This document shows, in pieces, positions 38,093 to 47,584 of a stretch of 64,000 nucleotides of DNA. The notes under the pieces are model-generated. The model was not told the DNA's origin, did no database searches, and saw only the letters and a list, made by a program, of their open reading frames with translations. The stretch is taken from NCBI GenBank assembly GCA_016195805.1, contig JACPYT010000003.1, positions 62,001 to 126,000 on the forward strand, given 5' to 3'. A program made the translations under genes and the position numbers. Within the stretch, counting starts at the first letter, position 1, and every line of letters begins with the position of its first letter. This DNA comes from Hydrogenophilales bacterium (GTDB lineage Bacteria > Pseudomonadota > Gammaproteobacteria > Burkholderiales > Thiobacillaceae).

Positions 38093-39235
38093 TCAGGAGT
38101 TCGGCACGTGCGGGTTCGGGCTGTCCGACGGCTGCACGCTGTTGTTGATCAGGATGGGCGAGCCGTTGTGCAGCTTGAGCTGGCCGGCGGTCACCACGGT
38201 TTCCCCCGCCTTCACCCCCTCGACCACGGCCACCTGATCGCCGCGCGTCGGACCGGTTGCGATGAAGCGCTGTTCGGCGATCAGCTTGGGTTTGCCGTCC
38301 GGCGTCTTACCCGCGCCTTTCGCGATGAACACCGTCGCGCCGTAGGGGTTATAGGACACCGCCGCGTTGGGCAGGGCGATATACTGGTGCGGCCGCCCTT
38401 CGGTGACATGCACTGTGGCAAACACACCGGGCAGCAGTTCACCCCCGGGGTTGGGTACGCGGGCGCGCACCGTGAGGTTGCGTGTCGCGGTATCGACCTG
38501 CGGCTCGACCGCCGTGACCGTGGCCTCGAAAGTCTTGCCCGGAGCCGCACTGGTGTTTACCTCCACCTTCATGCCGATATGGACAAGATCAATCTGGTTT
38601 TGCGGAACGGTGAAGTCGACTTCCATCGGGTCCAGCTTCTGCACGGTGACGACAGCCGCGCCCGGCGCCAGGTACTGGCCCAGATTCGCCTGGCGGATGC
38701 CGAGCCGGCCGCTGAAGGGGGCGACGATGGTCTTCTGCGCGATCAGCGCCTTTTGCGCCGCAACCTGCGCCAGCGCGCTCTTGAGCGAGGCCGCGTCGGT
38801 GTCGACCACGGCCTGGCTGACGGCCTGTATCGCGAGCTGGGCTTCATCGCGCTTGAGGTTGAGCGCGGCCAGCGCGGCCTGCGCTTCGAGTTGCGCCAGC
38901 TGCGCCTTCAAGGGCGAGGCGTTGAGTTCCACCAGCGGCTGTCCGGCGCGCACCCGGGCGCCCGAATCGAAGCGGATCGCCGTGACCAGACCGCCGACTT
39001 CGGCGCTGAGCGAGGCCTGCTCGCTTGCCCGCAGATTGCCCAGCGTCTCGATTGTCGGCTGCCAGTTCGACTCCGTCGCCACCGTGGTGGACACGGTCTG
39101 CGGCGGATTGGACTGGCCTCCAATCGCCTTGGCGATCATGCTGTTCCTGAAGCCCTGAAACCACGCCACTCCGCCGATAAGCACGGTGGCGATGGTGAGC
39201 ATGATGAGCATACGCTTGGTGGTGCCTTGGGTCAT
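38093..39235 (-). CDS. RND efflux periplasmic adaptor (membrane fusion protein)
   Basis: 380 residues. One N-terminal membrane anchor (about 9-28), the lipoyl half-motifs GGLVTAIRFDSGARVRAGQPLVEL and IVAPFSGRLGIRQANLGQYLAPG flanking a helical hairpin, then beta-barrel and membrane-proximal domains. It has no lipobox, so it is anchored by its helix, as MexH-type adaptors are. It lies 25 bp upstream of the pump gene. Confidence 0.92.
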   Translation of the reverse strand: MTQGTTKRMLIMLTIATVLIGGVAWFQGFRNSMIAKAIGGQSNPPQTVSTTVATESNWQPTIETLGNLRASEQASLSAEVGGLVTAIRFDSGARVRAGQPLVELNASPLKAQLAQLEAQAALAALNLKRDEAQLAIQAVSQAVVDTDAASLKSALAQVAAQKALIAQKTIVAPFSGRLGIRQANLGQYLAPGAAVVTVQKLDPMEVDFTVPQNQIDLVHIGMKVEVNTSAAPGKTFEATVTAVEPQVDTATRNLTVRARVPNPGGELLPGVFATVHVTEGRPHQYIALPNAAVSYNPYGATVFIAKGAGKTPDGKPKLIAEQRFIATGPTRGDQVAVVEGVKAGETVVTAGQLKLHNGSPILINNSVQPSDSPNPHVPNS

Positions 39236-39284
39236 TGTGAAGCTCCAATACGTGTTTAACGCGCTCGCGTCGGATGGGGTGCAC

Positions 39285-40796
39285 TCAATGGGACAAGCTG
39301 GAGACGGACATCGGGGCGCTACTCCCGGCGGGATTCGTGCCGATCACGCCGCCGCCCATGGCCTGGTATAGCGCGGCGCTGTCGGCCAGACGCTGGGCCT
39401 GCGCCGCGATCAGGCCGATGCGGGTCTGCTGCGCCTGCTGTTGGGCGATGAGCAGTTGAAGATAGCTGGCCGCACCGAGCCCATATTGATCCTCGACGAG
39501 TTGGAGCGACTGCTGTGCCGAGCTGTCGGCTGCCGCCTGCGCCGCCAGCGTCTGCGCGTCGTTGTCGAGCGCGCGCAGGGCATCGGCCACATTGCGCAAC
39601 GCCTGCAACACGGTCTGCTGGTAGTTGGCGCCGGCGGACTCCAGGCTGGCGTGTGCGGCGTTGGCGCCGGCCTTCAGGCCGGCGTTGAACAGCGGTTGCG
39701 CGAGCTGTCCGGCAAGGTTCCAGACGAGGGAACCGGGTCCGAACAACGCCCCGGTGGTCAGCGCCTGCGTGCCGAGGCCGGCGCTGAGGTTGATCTGCGG
39801 GTAGAGATTGGACACCGCCACGCCGTATTGCGCGGTGGCCGCGTGCAATAGCGCGGTCGAGGCCTGGATGTCCGGTCGCTGGCGCACCAGTTCCGACGGC
39901 ACGACCATGGGCAGGCGGGCCGGCAGGGTGAATTCGGCCAGGTCGAAGCGCGGAATGTCCGCGGCTCCGGGCGCCTGCCCCAGCAGCACGGCCAACAGGT
40001 GGTCGGTCTGCTGCAACTGGTTGCGTAAGGGCGGCAGAGTGGCACGGGTCTGCTCCACCTGGGTTTGCAGCGTCAGCACGTCGGCGCGGGCGGCGGCGCC
40101 GAGTGCGAAGCGCTTGCGAGCTATGTCGAGCTGGTTCCGCTGCGCCTGCAGAATGGCCTCGGTCGCCTGGATCTGCGCGCCGCGTTGCGCTTGGGCAAAC
40201 GCAGCCGTGACGATGTTGCCCGCCAGGGTGAGGCGGGCGCCGTCGAACTGGTAGCGCTGAAAATCCACTTGTGCGGCCAACGCCTCGAGCGCGCGACGGT
40301 TGCTGCCGAACAGGTCGAGGTTGTAATTCACCGCGACACTGGCGTTGTACAGGTTGTAGGTGTTGGTCGCGCTGCCGCTCTGGCCGAAACTGGAGGAATT
40401 GGTCTGGTTACGGCTGGCGCCCAGCTTGCTGGTCACGGTGGGATAGAGGGTCGATCCGGCCTGCGCTGCATAGGTCTGTTCCGCCTGTCGCAGGCTGGCC
40501 TGGGCTGCCGCGAGCGACGGGCTGTTCCGCAGTCCCTGGGCAATCAGCGTATCCAGCTTGGCCGAGCCGAACTGCGCCCACCAGTCCCCAGGCACGGCGG
40601 CAGCGCTGAAGGACTGCGCGCCGCCCATTGCCCCCGGTGCGGAAGCGGTACGCGCCGGCAGGCTTTGCCGCGTGTAGCCTGGCACCGTCGGTGCTGCCGG
40701 GGCGCTGAAGTCCGGCCCGACCGTGGTGCAGCCAGCCAGCAGGGCGGTGCTTAGGGCGATCCACAAGGCGCGCCGTGGCGCGATCAATGGGTACAT
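39285..40796 (-). CDS. Outer-membrane efflux lipoprotein (NodT/OprM family)
   Basis: 503 residues from ATG 40796. Lipoprotein signal ending LLAGC (lipid-modified Cys at about 22), then two OEP repeats of the TolC-like trimer; QTYAAQAGSTLYPTV and QYGVAVSNLYPQINLSAGLG are the characteristic strand-proximal segments. First gene of the RND operon, divergent from the TetR gene, so the operon order is outer membrane, adaptor, pump. Confidence 0.92.
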   Translation of the reverse strand: MYPLIAPRRALWIALSTALLAGCTTVGPDFSAPAAPTVPGYTRQSLPARTASAPGAMGGAQSFSAAAVPGDWWAQFGSAKLDTLIAQGLRNSPSLAAAQASLRQAEQTYAAQAGSTLYPTVTSKLGASRNQTNSSSFGQSGSATNTYNLYNASVAVNYNLDLFGSNRRALEALAAQVDFQRYQFDGARLTLAGNIVTAAFAQAQRGAQIQATEAILQAQRNQLDIARKRFALGAAARADVLTLQTQVEQTRATLPPLRNQLQQTDHLLAVLLGQAPGAADIPRFDLAEFTLPARLPMVVPSELVRQRPDIQASTALLHAATAQYGVAVSNLYPQINLSAGLGTQALTTGALFGPGSLVWNLAGQLAQPLFNAGLKAGANAAHASLESAGANYQQTVLQALRNVADALRALDNDAQTLAAQAAADSSAQQSLQLVEDQYGLGAASYLQLLIAQQQAQQTRIGLIAAQAQRLADSAALYQAMGGGVIGTNPAGSSAPMSVSSLSH

Positions 40797-41014
40797 GGCG
40801 ATCAAGTCCTGTTTATGAGGCGTCGTACTGACGACGATTGGGGCAGTATGGAATCGACACCGGGGCGGAAGCGATGCCGGCCTCCACGATCCCGGTAACA
40901 TCTGCCGCCCCCCCGGCCGGGGCGCTGCGGAGGACGGGGCCGCAGGGGCAAGTCAGCGCTGAGCGCACTCGGGGCCAGACGGGTTTTGCAGTGCATCGCA
41001 AATCTCCATATAAG

Positions 41015-41044
41015 GTCAACAGATGTTTGCCAACGTTTGTTGAC
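41015..41044. promoter_or_regulatory. TetR operator candidate 1 (RND promoter side)
   Basis: GTCAAC (41015) and GTTGAC (41039-41044) arms enclose a second partly symmetric core GTTTG/CAAC. It overlaps the likely minus-strand promoter of the efflux operon (TTGGCA, 17 bp, TATGGA). The 308-bp divergent spacer holds nothing else recognisable. Confidence 0.6.
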
Positions 41045-41072
41045 ATGCACCATAGCGCAGCGACCCTGGAGT

Positions 41073-41098
41073 GTCAACACGCGTTGACCTATTATAAT
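41073..41098 (+). promoter_or_regulatory. TetR operator candidate 2 and leaderless tetR promoter
   Basis: GTCAAC-N4-GTTGAC (41073-41088) shares its arms with the site at 41015-41044. A perfect -10 TATAAT (41093-41098) follows, only six bases before the ATG at 41105, so transcription would start at or next to the start codon. No good -35 is seen. Confidence 0.65.
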
Positions 41099-41104
41099 TC
41101 GCCC

Positions 41105-41677
41105 ATGATCGACGACTCCCCCCAAAAAACCCGGCGTTGCGACCTCACTCGGGCTAGCATCCTCAGCGCCGCGCGCGAACGTTTTGCCACGGATGGTTAC
41201 GAACGCGCGACCATTCGCGCTATCGCCGCCGATGCCGGCATCGACCCCTCGCTCGTCATGCGCTATTACGGCAACAAGGAGGGCTTGTTCGCGGCTGCGG
41301 CCGAGTTCGACCTGTGCATCCCGGACCTCAGCGCGTTGCCGCGCCCGGAGGTCGGTGCTTCGATGGTCGATTACTTCCTTACACGCTGGGAGAATGACGA
41401 ATCCCTGCAGGCGCTGCTGCGCGCCGCCGCCACCAACGCGGGTGCGTTAGAGCAGATGCGTTCGATCTTCACCCGGCAGGTCACCCCTATGGTCGCCGCC
41501 CTGTGCGGCGATCCGGAGTCGGCACCAACCCGTGCCGGCCTCATCAGCAGCCAGTTGCTGGGCTTCGCCTTGTGCCGTTATGTGCTGCAGTTGCCACCCG
41601 TGGTGGCGATGCCGCGTGACGAGATCGTCAAGTGGCTGGGGCCGACCGTGCAGCGCTATGCCTTGGGAACGAAATAG
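41105..41677 (+). CDS. TetR-family repressor of the RND operon
   Basis: 190 residues. N-terminal TetR helix-turn-helix (TRASILSAARERFATDGYERATIRAIAADAGIDPSLVMRYYGNKEGLFAAA) and a C-terminal ligand domain of the AcrR_C-like type (ALCGDPESAPTRAGLISSQLLGFALCRYVLQLPP). It is divergent from the efflux operon, and two operators with the same GTCAAC/GTTGAC arms lie between them, one on each promoter. Autoregulation is therefore likely. Confidence 0.9.
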   Translation: MIDDSPQKTRRCDLTRASILSAARERFATDGYERATIRAIAADAGIDPSLVMRYYGNKEGLFAAAAEFDLCIPDLSALPRPEVGASMVDYFLTRWENDESLQALLRAAATNAGALEQMRSIFTRQVTPMVAALCGDPESAPTRAGLISSQLLGFALCRYVLQLPPVVAMPRDEIVKWLGPTVQRYALGTK

Positions 41678-41833
41678 AAAGCTTTAGTTCACATGACCGC
41701 GGCCGCTCGCGCAGACGGCACGACGCTCGGAGTGATGCCTGACCCGTCGCGCGATCGGGAGATGGCATGGTGCCTTGGCCGTGCGGTGCAGGATAAGCCG
41801 GGGCACCCTGCAGCCAGGCGCGACGTTAGCACG

Positions 41834-42127
41834 CTAGCTGCGCGCGCCTCGCATATAGCGCTGAGTGGGGGACGTCACGGCATCTTCCTCGGCGCGTGCG
41901 GATGGGGTGGCGGGCGCCGCAGGGATGCCTGACAGCAGGCCGAACTTGTCGCGCAAGGTCATCGCCAGCAGCACCAGCGATTTGTCCGGCAGGTTTTCGA
42001 TGGCACGGAACATTGCGTCGGCATAGGGGGCATCCGCCACCAGCTTCACCAGATCGATCTCCGGGCCGCCTGCTTTGCGTGCGCCGAATTTCAGTTTCAC
42101 TATCTCGTTCAGGGTTTCGCGATCCAT
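41834..42127 (-). CDS. Conserved hypothetical protein
   Basis: 97 residues, no signal peptide or membrane segment. MDRETLNEIVKLKFGARKAGGPEIDLVKLVADAPYADAMFRAIENLPDKSLVLLAMTLRDKFG is a compact helical, well-mixed sequence; the last 25 residues are low complexity. ATG 42127 is preceded by GGAGAAACG. I do not recognise the family. It is isolated between the tetR gene and the HPPD-like gene; the 150 bp before it hold nothing. Confidence 0.6.
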   Translation of the reverse strand: MDRETLNEIVKLKFGARKAGGPEIDLVKLVADAPYADAMFRAIENLPDKSLVLLAMTLRDKFGLLSGIPAAPATPSARAEEDAVTSPTQRYMRGARS

Positions 42128-42223
42128 CGTTTCTCCGCATTATGCGTATTTAACCAACTACAGTTTTATTGATCACACGCACACCGGCTTGAGCGTGTCT
42201 GCGCATAAAGTTTTTGGGTCTGA

Positions 42224-43456
42224 CTACGCCTGTGCGGCTTGCTGCAAGGCTTTCAGGCTTTCTTCCACGCCTGCGGCGTGGGTCAGTTCGGCGACGTTGT
42301 CCCTGGTGAAGAAGCCCTGGAAGCCGCCGAAGCGCTGGACGTATTCGACGATGAGCGAGGAGTATTCCGACGCGCTGGAGAAGATCTGCTTGAGCCCCGC
42401 TTCCTTCGAGCCGATGACGTCGAGCAGGAATTTCTGCCCGCAGTCGCGCAGCGAGGCGACGACGAAATCGATGTTGGCCAGGCCGGCCGTCTCGCCGTCC
42501 TTCACCGCGACCGCGACGTGGTGCAGGCGCGGGCCGAAATTGCGCACGAAGGCTTCGGTGGGCGACTCGGTCAGCAGGTGGTTCATGAAATACGGGTGGT
42601 TGGCGGCGGTGAAGACCTTGGCCGGGCATTCGAGCTCGTTCTCGATATGCACGCTCTTGGTGACGTTGGTCGAGGAGTTCTGGTCGGCGATGTCGTAGGA
42701 GCCCCAGTAGTAGTAGCTCGACAGGGTGAGATATTCGAGAATCGCGGCTTCGCGGTTCTGGCTGTAGATGCGGGTGGCCAGATGGTCGATCGGCAGCAGC
42801 AGCGCGTCGATGCCGAGTTTCTTCTGCGTCGCCTTGGCGGCTTCGTAGGCGGCTTGCATGTCCTCGCGGATGCTGCTCCAGCCCAGCGCATAGACGCGGA
42901 TGTCGGCCTCGGGGCGTTCCCAGTAGGCGACGATGTTGTGGGTGTAAGGGCTGGGCTTGACCACCGCCAGGTTGCCCGGCAATTCCAGCTTGCGGATCTG
43001 CTCCTGGTTGAAGAAACGGATGTCGCGCGCCTTCTGCATGTCGACCACCGCGTGCGGGTCGGTGACGCGCAGCACCTCGCCCATGTAGCGCGAATTCGGC
43101 TTCACCGCGCCGATGGGATAGACCTCGTTGAGGCTGCGGAAGATGCCGCGCACGTTGGGATCCTTGACCTCGCGCACCAGGATGTCCGGCGCGCTCATGT
43201 CGATGCGCAGGATGTGGGTGAAGTGCGACTCGGATTCGAGTGTGACGAGATAGTGGTACGGCGTCATCACGCACAGCTCGGCGACGTAGGCGAGCGAATG
43301 CGCGGGCTCGACGGTGATCATCAGCGCGTCGATCTGGCGGATGCAATCGGTGAGCCCGATGCGGTCGCGCTCTTCCAGCAACCGGCCGAGATAGTCCTCG
43401 AAGGCGGGCGAGTTACGTTTGTCGCCGGCGCGGGCAAAACCCAGTGATGCGGTCAT
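42224..43456 (-). CDS. HPPD-like VOC dioxygenase-fold protein of unknown function
   Basis: 410 residues. The C-terminal half looks like 4-hydroxyphenylpyruvate dioxygenase: His225 in PIDHLATRIY, His312 or His313 in RLHHVAVAVKDG and Glu371 in SSLIVEYVQRFGGF line up with the two-His-one-Glu Fe(II) site. The following GFFTRDNVAELTHA resembles the C-terminal gating helix. The N-terminal half is not recognised. It starts 4 bp after the alpha-E gene, so it belongs to the ATP-grasp/alpha-E operon, in the place where a transglutaminase often sits. Function is unknown. Confidence 0.6.
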   Translation of the reverse strand: MTASLGFARAGDKRNSPAFEDYLGRLLEERDRIGLTDCIRQIDALMITVEPAHSLAYVAELCVMTPYHYLVTLESESHFTHILRIDMSAPDILVREVKDPNVRGIFRSLNEVYPIGAVKPNSRYMGEVLRVTDPHAVVDMQKARDIRFFNQEQIRKLELPGNLAVVKPSPYTHNIVAYWERPEADIRVYALGWSSIREDMQAAYEAAKATQKKLGIDALLLPIDHLATRIYSQNREAAILEYLTLSSYYYWGSYDIADQNSSTNVTKSVHIENELECPAKVFTAANHPYFMNHLLTESPTEAFVRNFGPRLHHVAVAVKDGETAGLANIDFVVASLRDCGQKFLLDVIGSKEAGLKQIFSSASEYSSLIVEYVQRFGGFQGFFTRDNVAELTHAAGVEESLKALQQAAQA

Positions 43457-43460
43457 GGGT

Positions 43461-44417
43461 TCACACGAGGCTGAACAGGGTCTGCGTCATCTTCTGCGGG
43501 TGCGCGGCACGGAAATAGGTACGGCTGATGACCTCGTTGAGGTCGGCGAGCCGGGCCTGGATGTCATCGCAGAATTCATGCAGTCCTCTGCCTGCAAGCG
43601 TGCGGAAATCGGCGCCCTCCACCAGGCTGAGCATGCCCTGCAGGCAGCGCATCGGCTCGGCGCCGGGCAGCTCGTCGAGGGCGGACTGGATTTCATGCAG
43701 GCAGTGGCGAACGCTGCGCGGGAACTGCACATCGTTGAGCAAAAAGGCCAACACCTTGTGGCCGGTGGCGCGTACGCCGACGTGGCGGCGGTACATCTGG
43801 TGCGCCGACAGCGCGTGCAGCACGCTCATCCAGACGATGTCGTAGTACTGGCTGTTCTGATACGGCAGGTTGATCGCGTAGCTGACGTCGAGCACGCGGG
43901 TGGTCATATCGGCACGCTCCACGTTGCGCCCCAGCCGCATGAACTGGAAGGCTTCGTCGCGGCTCATGGTGCCGGCGAGCAGGCCGACCACGGCCTGGCG
44001 GCGGCGGATGATCTCGGTCAGCACCTCGAGCCGCTTGCGGCGGTCGAGCGCGTGCGCCATGTGCGTGCTGGCGTACAGATAGAGCTCGTTGACCCACTCC
44101 CACGACTCGCGCGGCAGCACTTCGCGGAAGGTGCGGGTGTTCTCGCGTGCGTGGCGAACGCAGGTGAAGATCGACGACGGATTGCGCTCGTCCTGGATGA
44201 GAAAGCTCATCACCGCCGTTTCGCTCGCCTCGTCGTAGAGCCGATGAAAGGCTTCATCGAGGCCCACCACCTTGAGCAGGCCTTCCCAGCCGAAGCTGGC
44301 GCCGCGCGGCATGTCCATCAGCATCAGCGTGGTGGCGTTGACCAGCCGCGCCGTGTCTTCGGCGCGTTCGAGATAGCGCGCCATCCAGTAGAGGTTCTCG
44401 GCGACGCGGGCTAGCAT
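43461..44417 (-). CDS. Alpha-E domain protein
   Basis: 318 residues, all helical, with MLARVAENLYWMARYLERAEDTARLVNATTLMLMD at the start and repeated RRxxE/ARENTRTFREVLPRESWEWVNELYLY motifs. Alpha-E proteins (DUF403) are encoded with circularly permuted ATP-grasp enzymes and are thought to act in peptide synthesis or modification. It overlaps the ATP-grasp gene by 7 bp. Confidence 0.9.
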   Translation of the reverse strand: MLARVAENLYWMARYLERAEDTARLVNATTLMLMDMPRGASFGWEGLLKVVGLDEAFHRLYDEASETAVMSFLIQDERNPSSIFTCVRHARENTRTFREVLPRESWEWVNELYLYASTHMAHALDRRKRLEVLTEIIRRRQAVVGLLAGTMSRDEAFQFMRLGRNVERADMTTRVLDVSYAINLPYQNSQYYDIVWMSVLHALSAHQMYRRHVGVRATGHKVLAFLLNDVQFPRSVRHCLHEIQSALDELPGAEPMRCLQGMLSLVEGADFRTLAGRGLHEFCDDIQARLADLNEVISRTYFRAAHPQKMTQTLFSLV

Positions 44418-45865
44418 GGCGTGCTTCCCTGCACGATCCACGTATCCTTGCTGCCGCCGCCCTGCGACGAATTCACCACCAGCGAACCGCGCCGCAAGGC
44501 CACCCGTGTGAGCCCGCCGTGCGTCACGTAAAAATCCTTCGACTGCAGGACGAACGGCCGCAGGTCGACGTGACGCGGCTCGATCGCGTCCTCGCACAGG
44601 GTCGGCACGGTGGACAGCGACAGGGTCGGCTGCGCCATGTAGTTGCGCGGATTGGCGCGGATCAGTTCGGCGAACTGCGCCCGCTCTTCCGCGGTGGACT
44701 TCGGGCCCACCAGCATGCCGTAGCCACCCGATTCGTTGGCCGGCTTCACCACCAGCTTGTCGAGGTTGGCCAGCACGTACTCGCATTCGGCCTCGTTCAT
44801 GCAGAGGTAGCTCGGCACGTTGGGCAGGATCGCCTCCTCTCCGAGGTAGTAGCGGATCATGTCGGGCACATAGGCATACACCACCTTGTCGTCGGCCACG
44901 CCGGAACCGGGTGCATTGGCGATGCCGACCTTGCCCTGCTTCCAGGCGCGCATCAGACCCGGCACGCCCAGCGCGGAATCGGCACGGAACACCTCGGGGT
45001 CGATGAATTCGTCGTCGACACGGCGGTAGATCACGTCGAGCCGCGTCAGGCCCTCGATCGTCTTCATGTAGACGCAGTCATCGTCGAGCACCACCAGGTC
45101 GGAGCCTTCGACCAGGTGCGCCCCCATCTGCTGCGCCAGATAGGAATGCTCGAAATAGGCCGAGTTGTAGATGCCGGGCGTGAGCACCGCGATTTCCGGC
45201 CGTTCGCCTGCGCGTGGCGACAGGGCCGCCAGCATGTCGTGGAGCTGCGCGGTGTAATCGTCCACCGGCAACACGTCGTAGCGCGCGAACAGCTCGGGAA
45301 ACAGCCGCTTCATCAGCTGGCGGTTCTCCAGCATGTAGGAAACTCCGGAAGGGACGCGCAGGTTGTCCTCCAGCACGTAGACCGTGCCGTCACCGTCGCG
45401 TACCAGGTCGGTCCCGCAGATGTGCGCCCACACGTCGAACGGCGGATTGGCGCCGATGCAGGCCTCACGGAAATTCTTCGAATCGGCCAGCACCTCGGCG
45501 GGGAACACGCCGTCCCGGATGATGTTCCGCTCGTGATAGATGTCGTCGATGAAGCGGTTCAGCGCGGCGAGCCGCTGCTTCAACCCGGCTTCGATGCGGT
45601 CCCACTCGGCCTTCGGGAGGATGCGCGGCACCACGTCGAAGGGCCAGGTGCGGTCGATGTTGCCCGCTTCGGAATACACGGTGAAGGTGATGCCCGCCGC
45701 CATGATGGCGGCGTCGACGGCGCGATGGCGCGCCTCGAGTTCGTCGGCGGGCAGTTCGGCAAAGAAGTCGCACAGCCCGCCTGCGCCGTCGCGCGGCTTG
45801 CCCGGCGCTTCGAGCAGCTCGTCGAACCCGCCCATCAGCGGATAGTGTCCGCAATCGATCTTCAT
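44411..45865 (-). CDS. Circularly permuted ATP-grasp type 2 protein
   Basis: 484 residues started at ATG 45865, with GGAGG six bases upstream; a longer GTG start at 45913 is less likely. Family motifs: DGVFPAEVLADSKNFREACIG, HICGTDLVRDGDGTVYVLEDNLRVPSGVSYMLENR, VVKPANESGGYGMLVGP and the C-terminal VVNSSQGGGSKDTWIV. It probably makes peptide or amide bonds with ATP. It heads a three-gene operon and is a partner of the Anbu/transglutaminase system. Confidence 0.9.
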   Translation of the reverse strand: MKIDCGHYPLMGGFDELLEAPGKPRDGAGGLCDFFAELPADELEARHRAVDAAIMAAGITFTVYSEAGNIDRTWPFDVVPRILPKAEWDRIEAGLKQRLAALNRFIDDIYHERNIIRDGVFPAEVLADSKNFREACIGANPPFDVWAHICGTDLVRDGDGTVYVLEDNLRVPSGVSYMLENRQLMKRLFPELFARYDVLPVDDYTAQLHDMLAALSPRAGERPEIAVLTPGIYNSAYFEHSYLAQQMGAHLVEGSDLVVLDDDCVYMKTIEGLTRLDVIYRRVDDEFIDPEVFRADSALGVPGLMRAWKQGKVGIANAPGSGVADDKVVYAYVPDMIRYYLGEEAILPNVPSYLCMNEAECEYVLANLDKLVVKPANESGGYGMLVGPKSTAEERAQFAELIRANPRNYMAQPTLSLSTVPTLCEDAIEPRHVDLRPFVLQSKDFYVTHGGLTRVALRRGSLVVNSSQGGGSKDTWIVQGSTPC

Positions 45866-46069
45866 CTTCAGCCTCCGAACCGCGCGCACCGCTTCGTTGC
45901 GAAGCGTGCCCACGCCTTTCCACCAGCATCCTTTGTGCCAGCCTTGCAGAGACCAATGGAATCAATGCGTTGAATGCCATCAGGCCGCGTGACAGCGCGT
46001 CTGCTGCGCCAGCAATGGGCAGCTTTACCCTTGCCGCCACTTTTTAGGGCGTGTTAACGCCCTAGTGCT

Positions 46070-47526
46070 TCAGCTCGCCAGCAACAGGAACAGCAGCAGC
46101 AGGTTGAGGGAGAGGGAGACGAACGCGAGCAGCGGCCAGGCCCCGGCCGGCGAGCGCTCGACCAGCGGCCGGCGGCGACGCAGCAGCGGATTGGCTTCGC
46201 CGCGTTCCAGCGCCAGCAGCATTTCCTCGGCGGTCTCGAAACGCTGGGTCGGCTCGCGCGCGACCGCCTTCAGCAGGACGTTTTCCAGCCACGGCGGGAT
46301 GTCGGGGCGATAGCGCGCAGGCGGCACCGCTTCGCCGAATCTGGGATGCTGGAAGGGTTCGATTTCGCCGTAGGGATAGCGGCGGGTGAGCAGGTGGTAA
46401 GCGGTGGCGCCGACGGCGTAGAGGTCGGTCTGCACGCTGGCCTCGGCGCCGCTGAACAGCTCGGGCGCCATGAAGCTGGGCGTGCCAGGCTGGGCATGGT
46501 CCTCGCGCACGTCCAGCGTGGGACAGCGCGCCACGCCGAGGTCGAGGATGCGCAGCTTGCCGTCGGCGTCGACGTGCAGGTTGGCCGGCTTGATATCGCG
46601 GTGGACGATGTCGAGCCGGTGCAGCGCAGCCAGCCCCTTAAGCGCACGGATCGTCAGCGTGACCGCCTCGACCGGGGAAAAATGCTGGCCGGCGTCGAGC
46701 TTGTCCTGCAGGCTCGCGCCGTCGAAGTAGCGCACCGCGAAATAGAGGAAGTGCCGTCCCGGCAAGGCCAGCACCTCGGGAAAATAATGCGAATGCACGC
46801 GCTTCAGGAACCACTCTTCGGCAAGCAGGCGGTTGGCGGCATCGGCGTCGCCCGCCAGCACCGGCTGCAGCGTCTTCAGCGCCCAACGCTGGCCGCTCGT
46901 GGCGTGGCGCGCCCGATAGATCAGGGTATCGCGCCCGCTGTGCAGTTCGCCCTCGATCACGAAATCGTCGAGCCGCGCACCGGGCTGCAGCCTGCCCGGC
47001 AGCGGCAGCGTGCCGGCATCGGTGAGCGACGCGTCCGTATCGCCGACCTCGACCACCCGCGCCACCAGGGCAGTGGCGTTGTCCTGACCGCCGCGCGCAT
47101 GGGCCGCCTCCACCAGGGACTCGGCGGCGCGCTGGCTGCTGTCGTGCAGCCGCAGCAGCCGATGCAGTTCGAGCTGGCCGAGCGGCTCCCACACGCCGTC
47201 GCAGACGATGAGGAAGACGTCGCCCGCGGCCAGCTCGCCGTCGCCGAAGTCGGGCAGCACATGGGTATCGAGCCCGAGCGCGCGCTTCAGCACATGCGAC
47301 ATGCCGGGCATTTCCCAGACGTGATCGGTCGTCAGCTGCTCCAGGAATTCCCCGCGCAGCCGGTAGATCCGGCTGTCGCCGACGTGGGCATAGTGGAAGC
47401 GGCGGCCGCGCAGGGCCAGCGCGCTGAGCGTCGTCGATCGGCCGGCTCGACGAAGCCGCCGTAGTCTTCGTTGTTCTCGCGTGGGCCGTTCGCTGTCGCG
47501 TAGCCGAATTCGAGGGTGAGGGGCAT
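46070..47526 (-). pseudogene. PP2C phosphatase-Ser/Thr kinase fusion, phosphatase half broken by an internal deletion
   Basis: The start (ATG 47526) reads LEFGYATANGPRENNEDYGGFVEP, the normal PP2C N-terminus. At about 47435 the sequence jumps to STTLSALALRGRRFHYAHVGDSRIYRLRGEF in another frame. Some 80 residues, including the DG metal motif, are missing. Downstream, the kinase is intact: VHRDIKPANLHVD catalytic loop, ILDLGVA (DLG instead of DFG), APEL motif, and one C-terminal membrane segment. A homologous phosphatase-kinase is linked to nitrate transporter genes in other proteobacteria. The kinase might be made from an internal start; the fusion protein cannot be. Confidence 0.75.
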
Positions 47527-47539
47527 GGGGATGGGCAGG

Positions 47540-47582
47540 GTGAGGGGTGAGGCGAGTATAGGTGGGCAACCGCCTCACGCCT
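47540..47582. repeat. Inverted heptad-repeat element between narK and the kinase gene
   Basis: GTGAGGG GTGAGGC G (47540-47554) faces CGCCTCACGCCT (47571-47582) across a 16-nt loop. It has the same heptad vocabulary as the elements at 10500-10574 and 14214-15015 and nearly touches the narK stop. Confidence 0.75.
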
Positions 47583-47584
47583 TT

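Noticed and set aside
41040-41045. TTGACA as the -35 of tetR
   Set aside because: It is 47 bp from the TATAAT, far too distant; it is part of the operator dyad.
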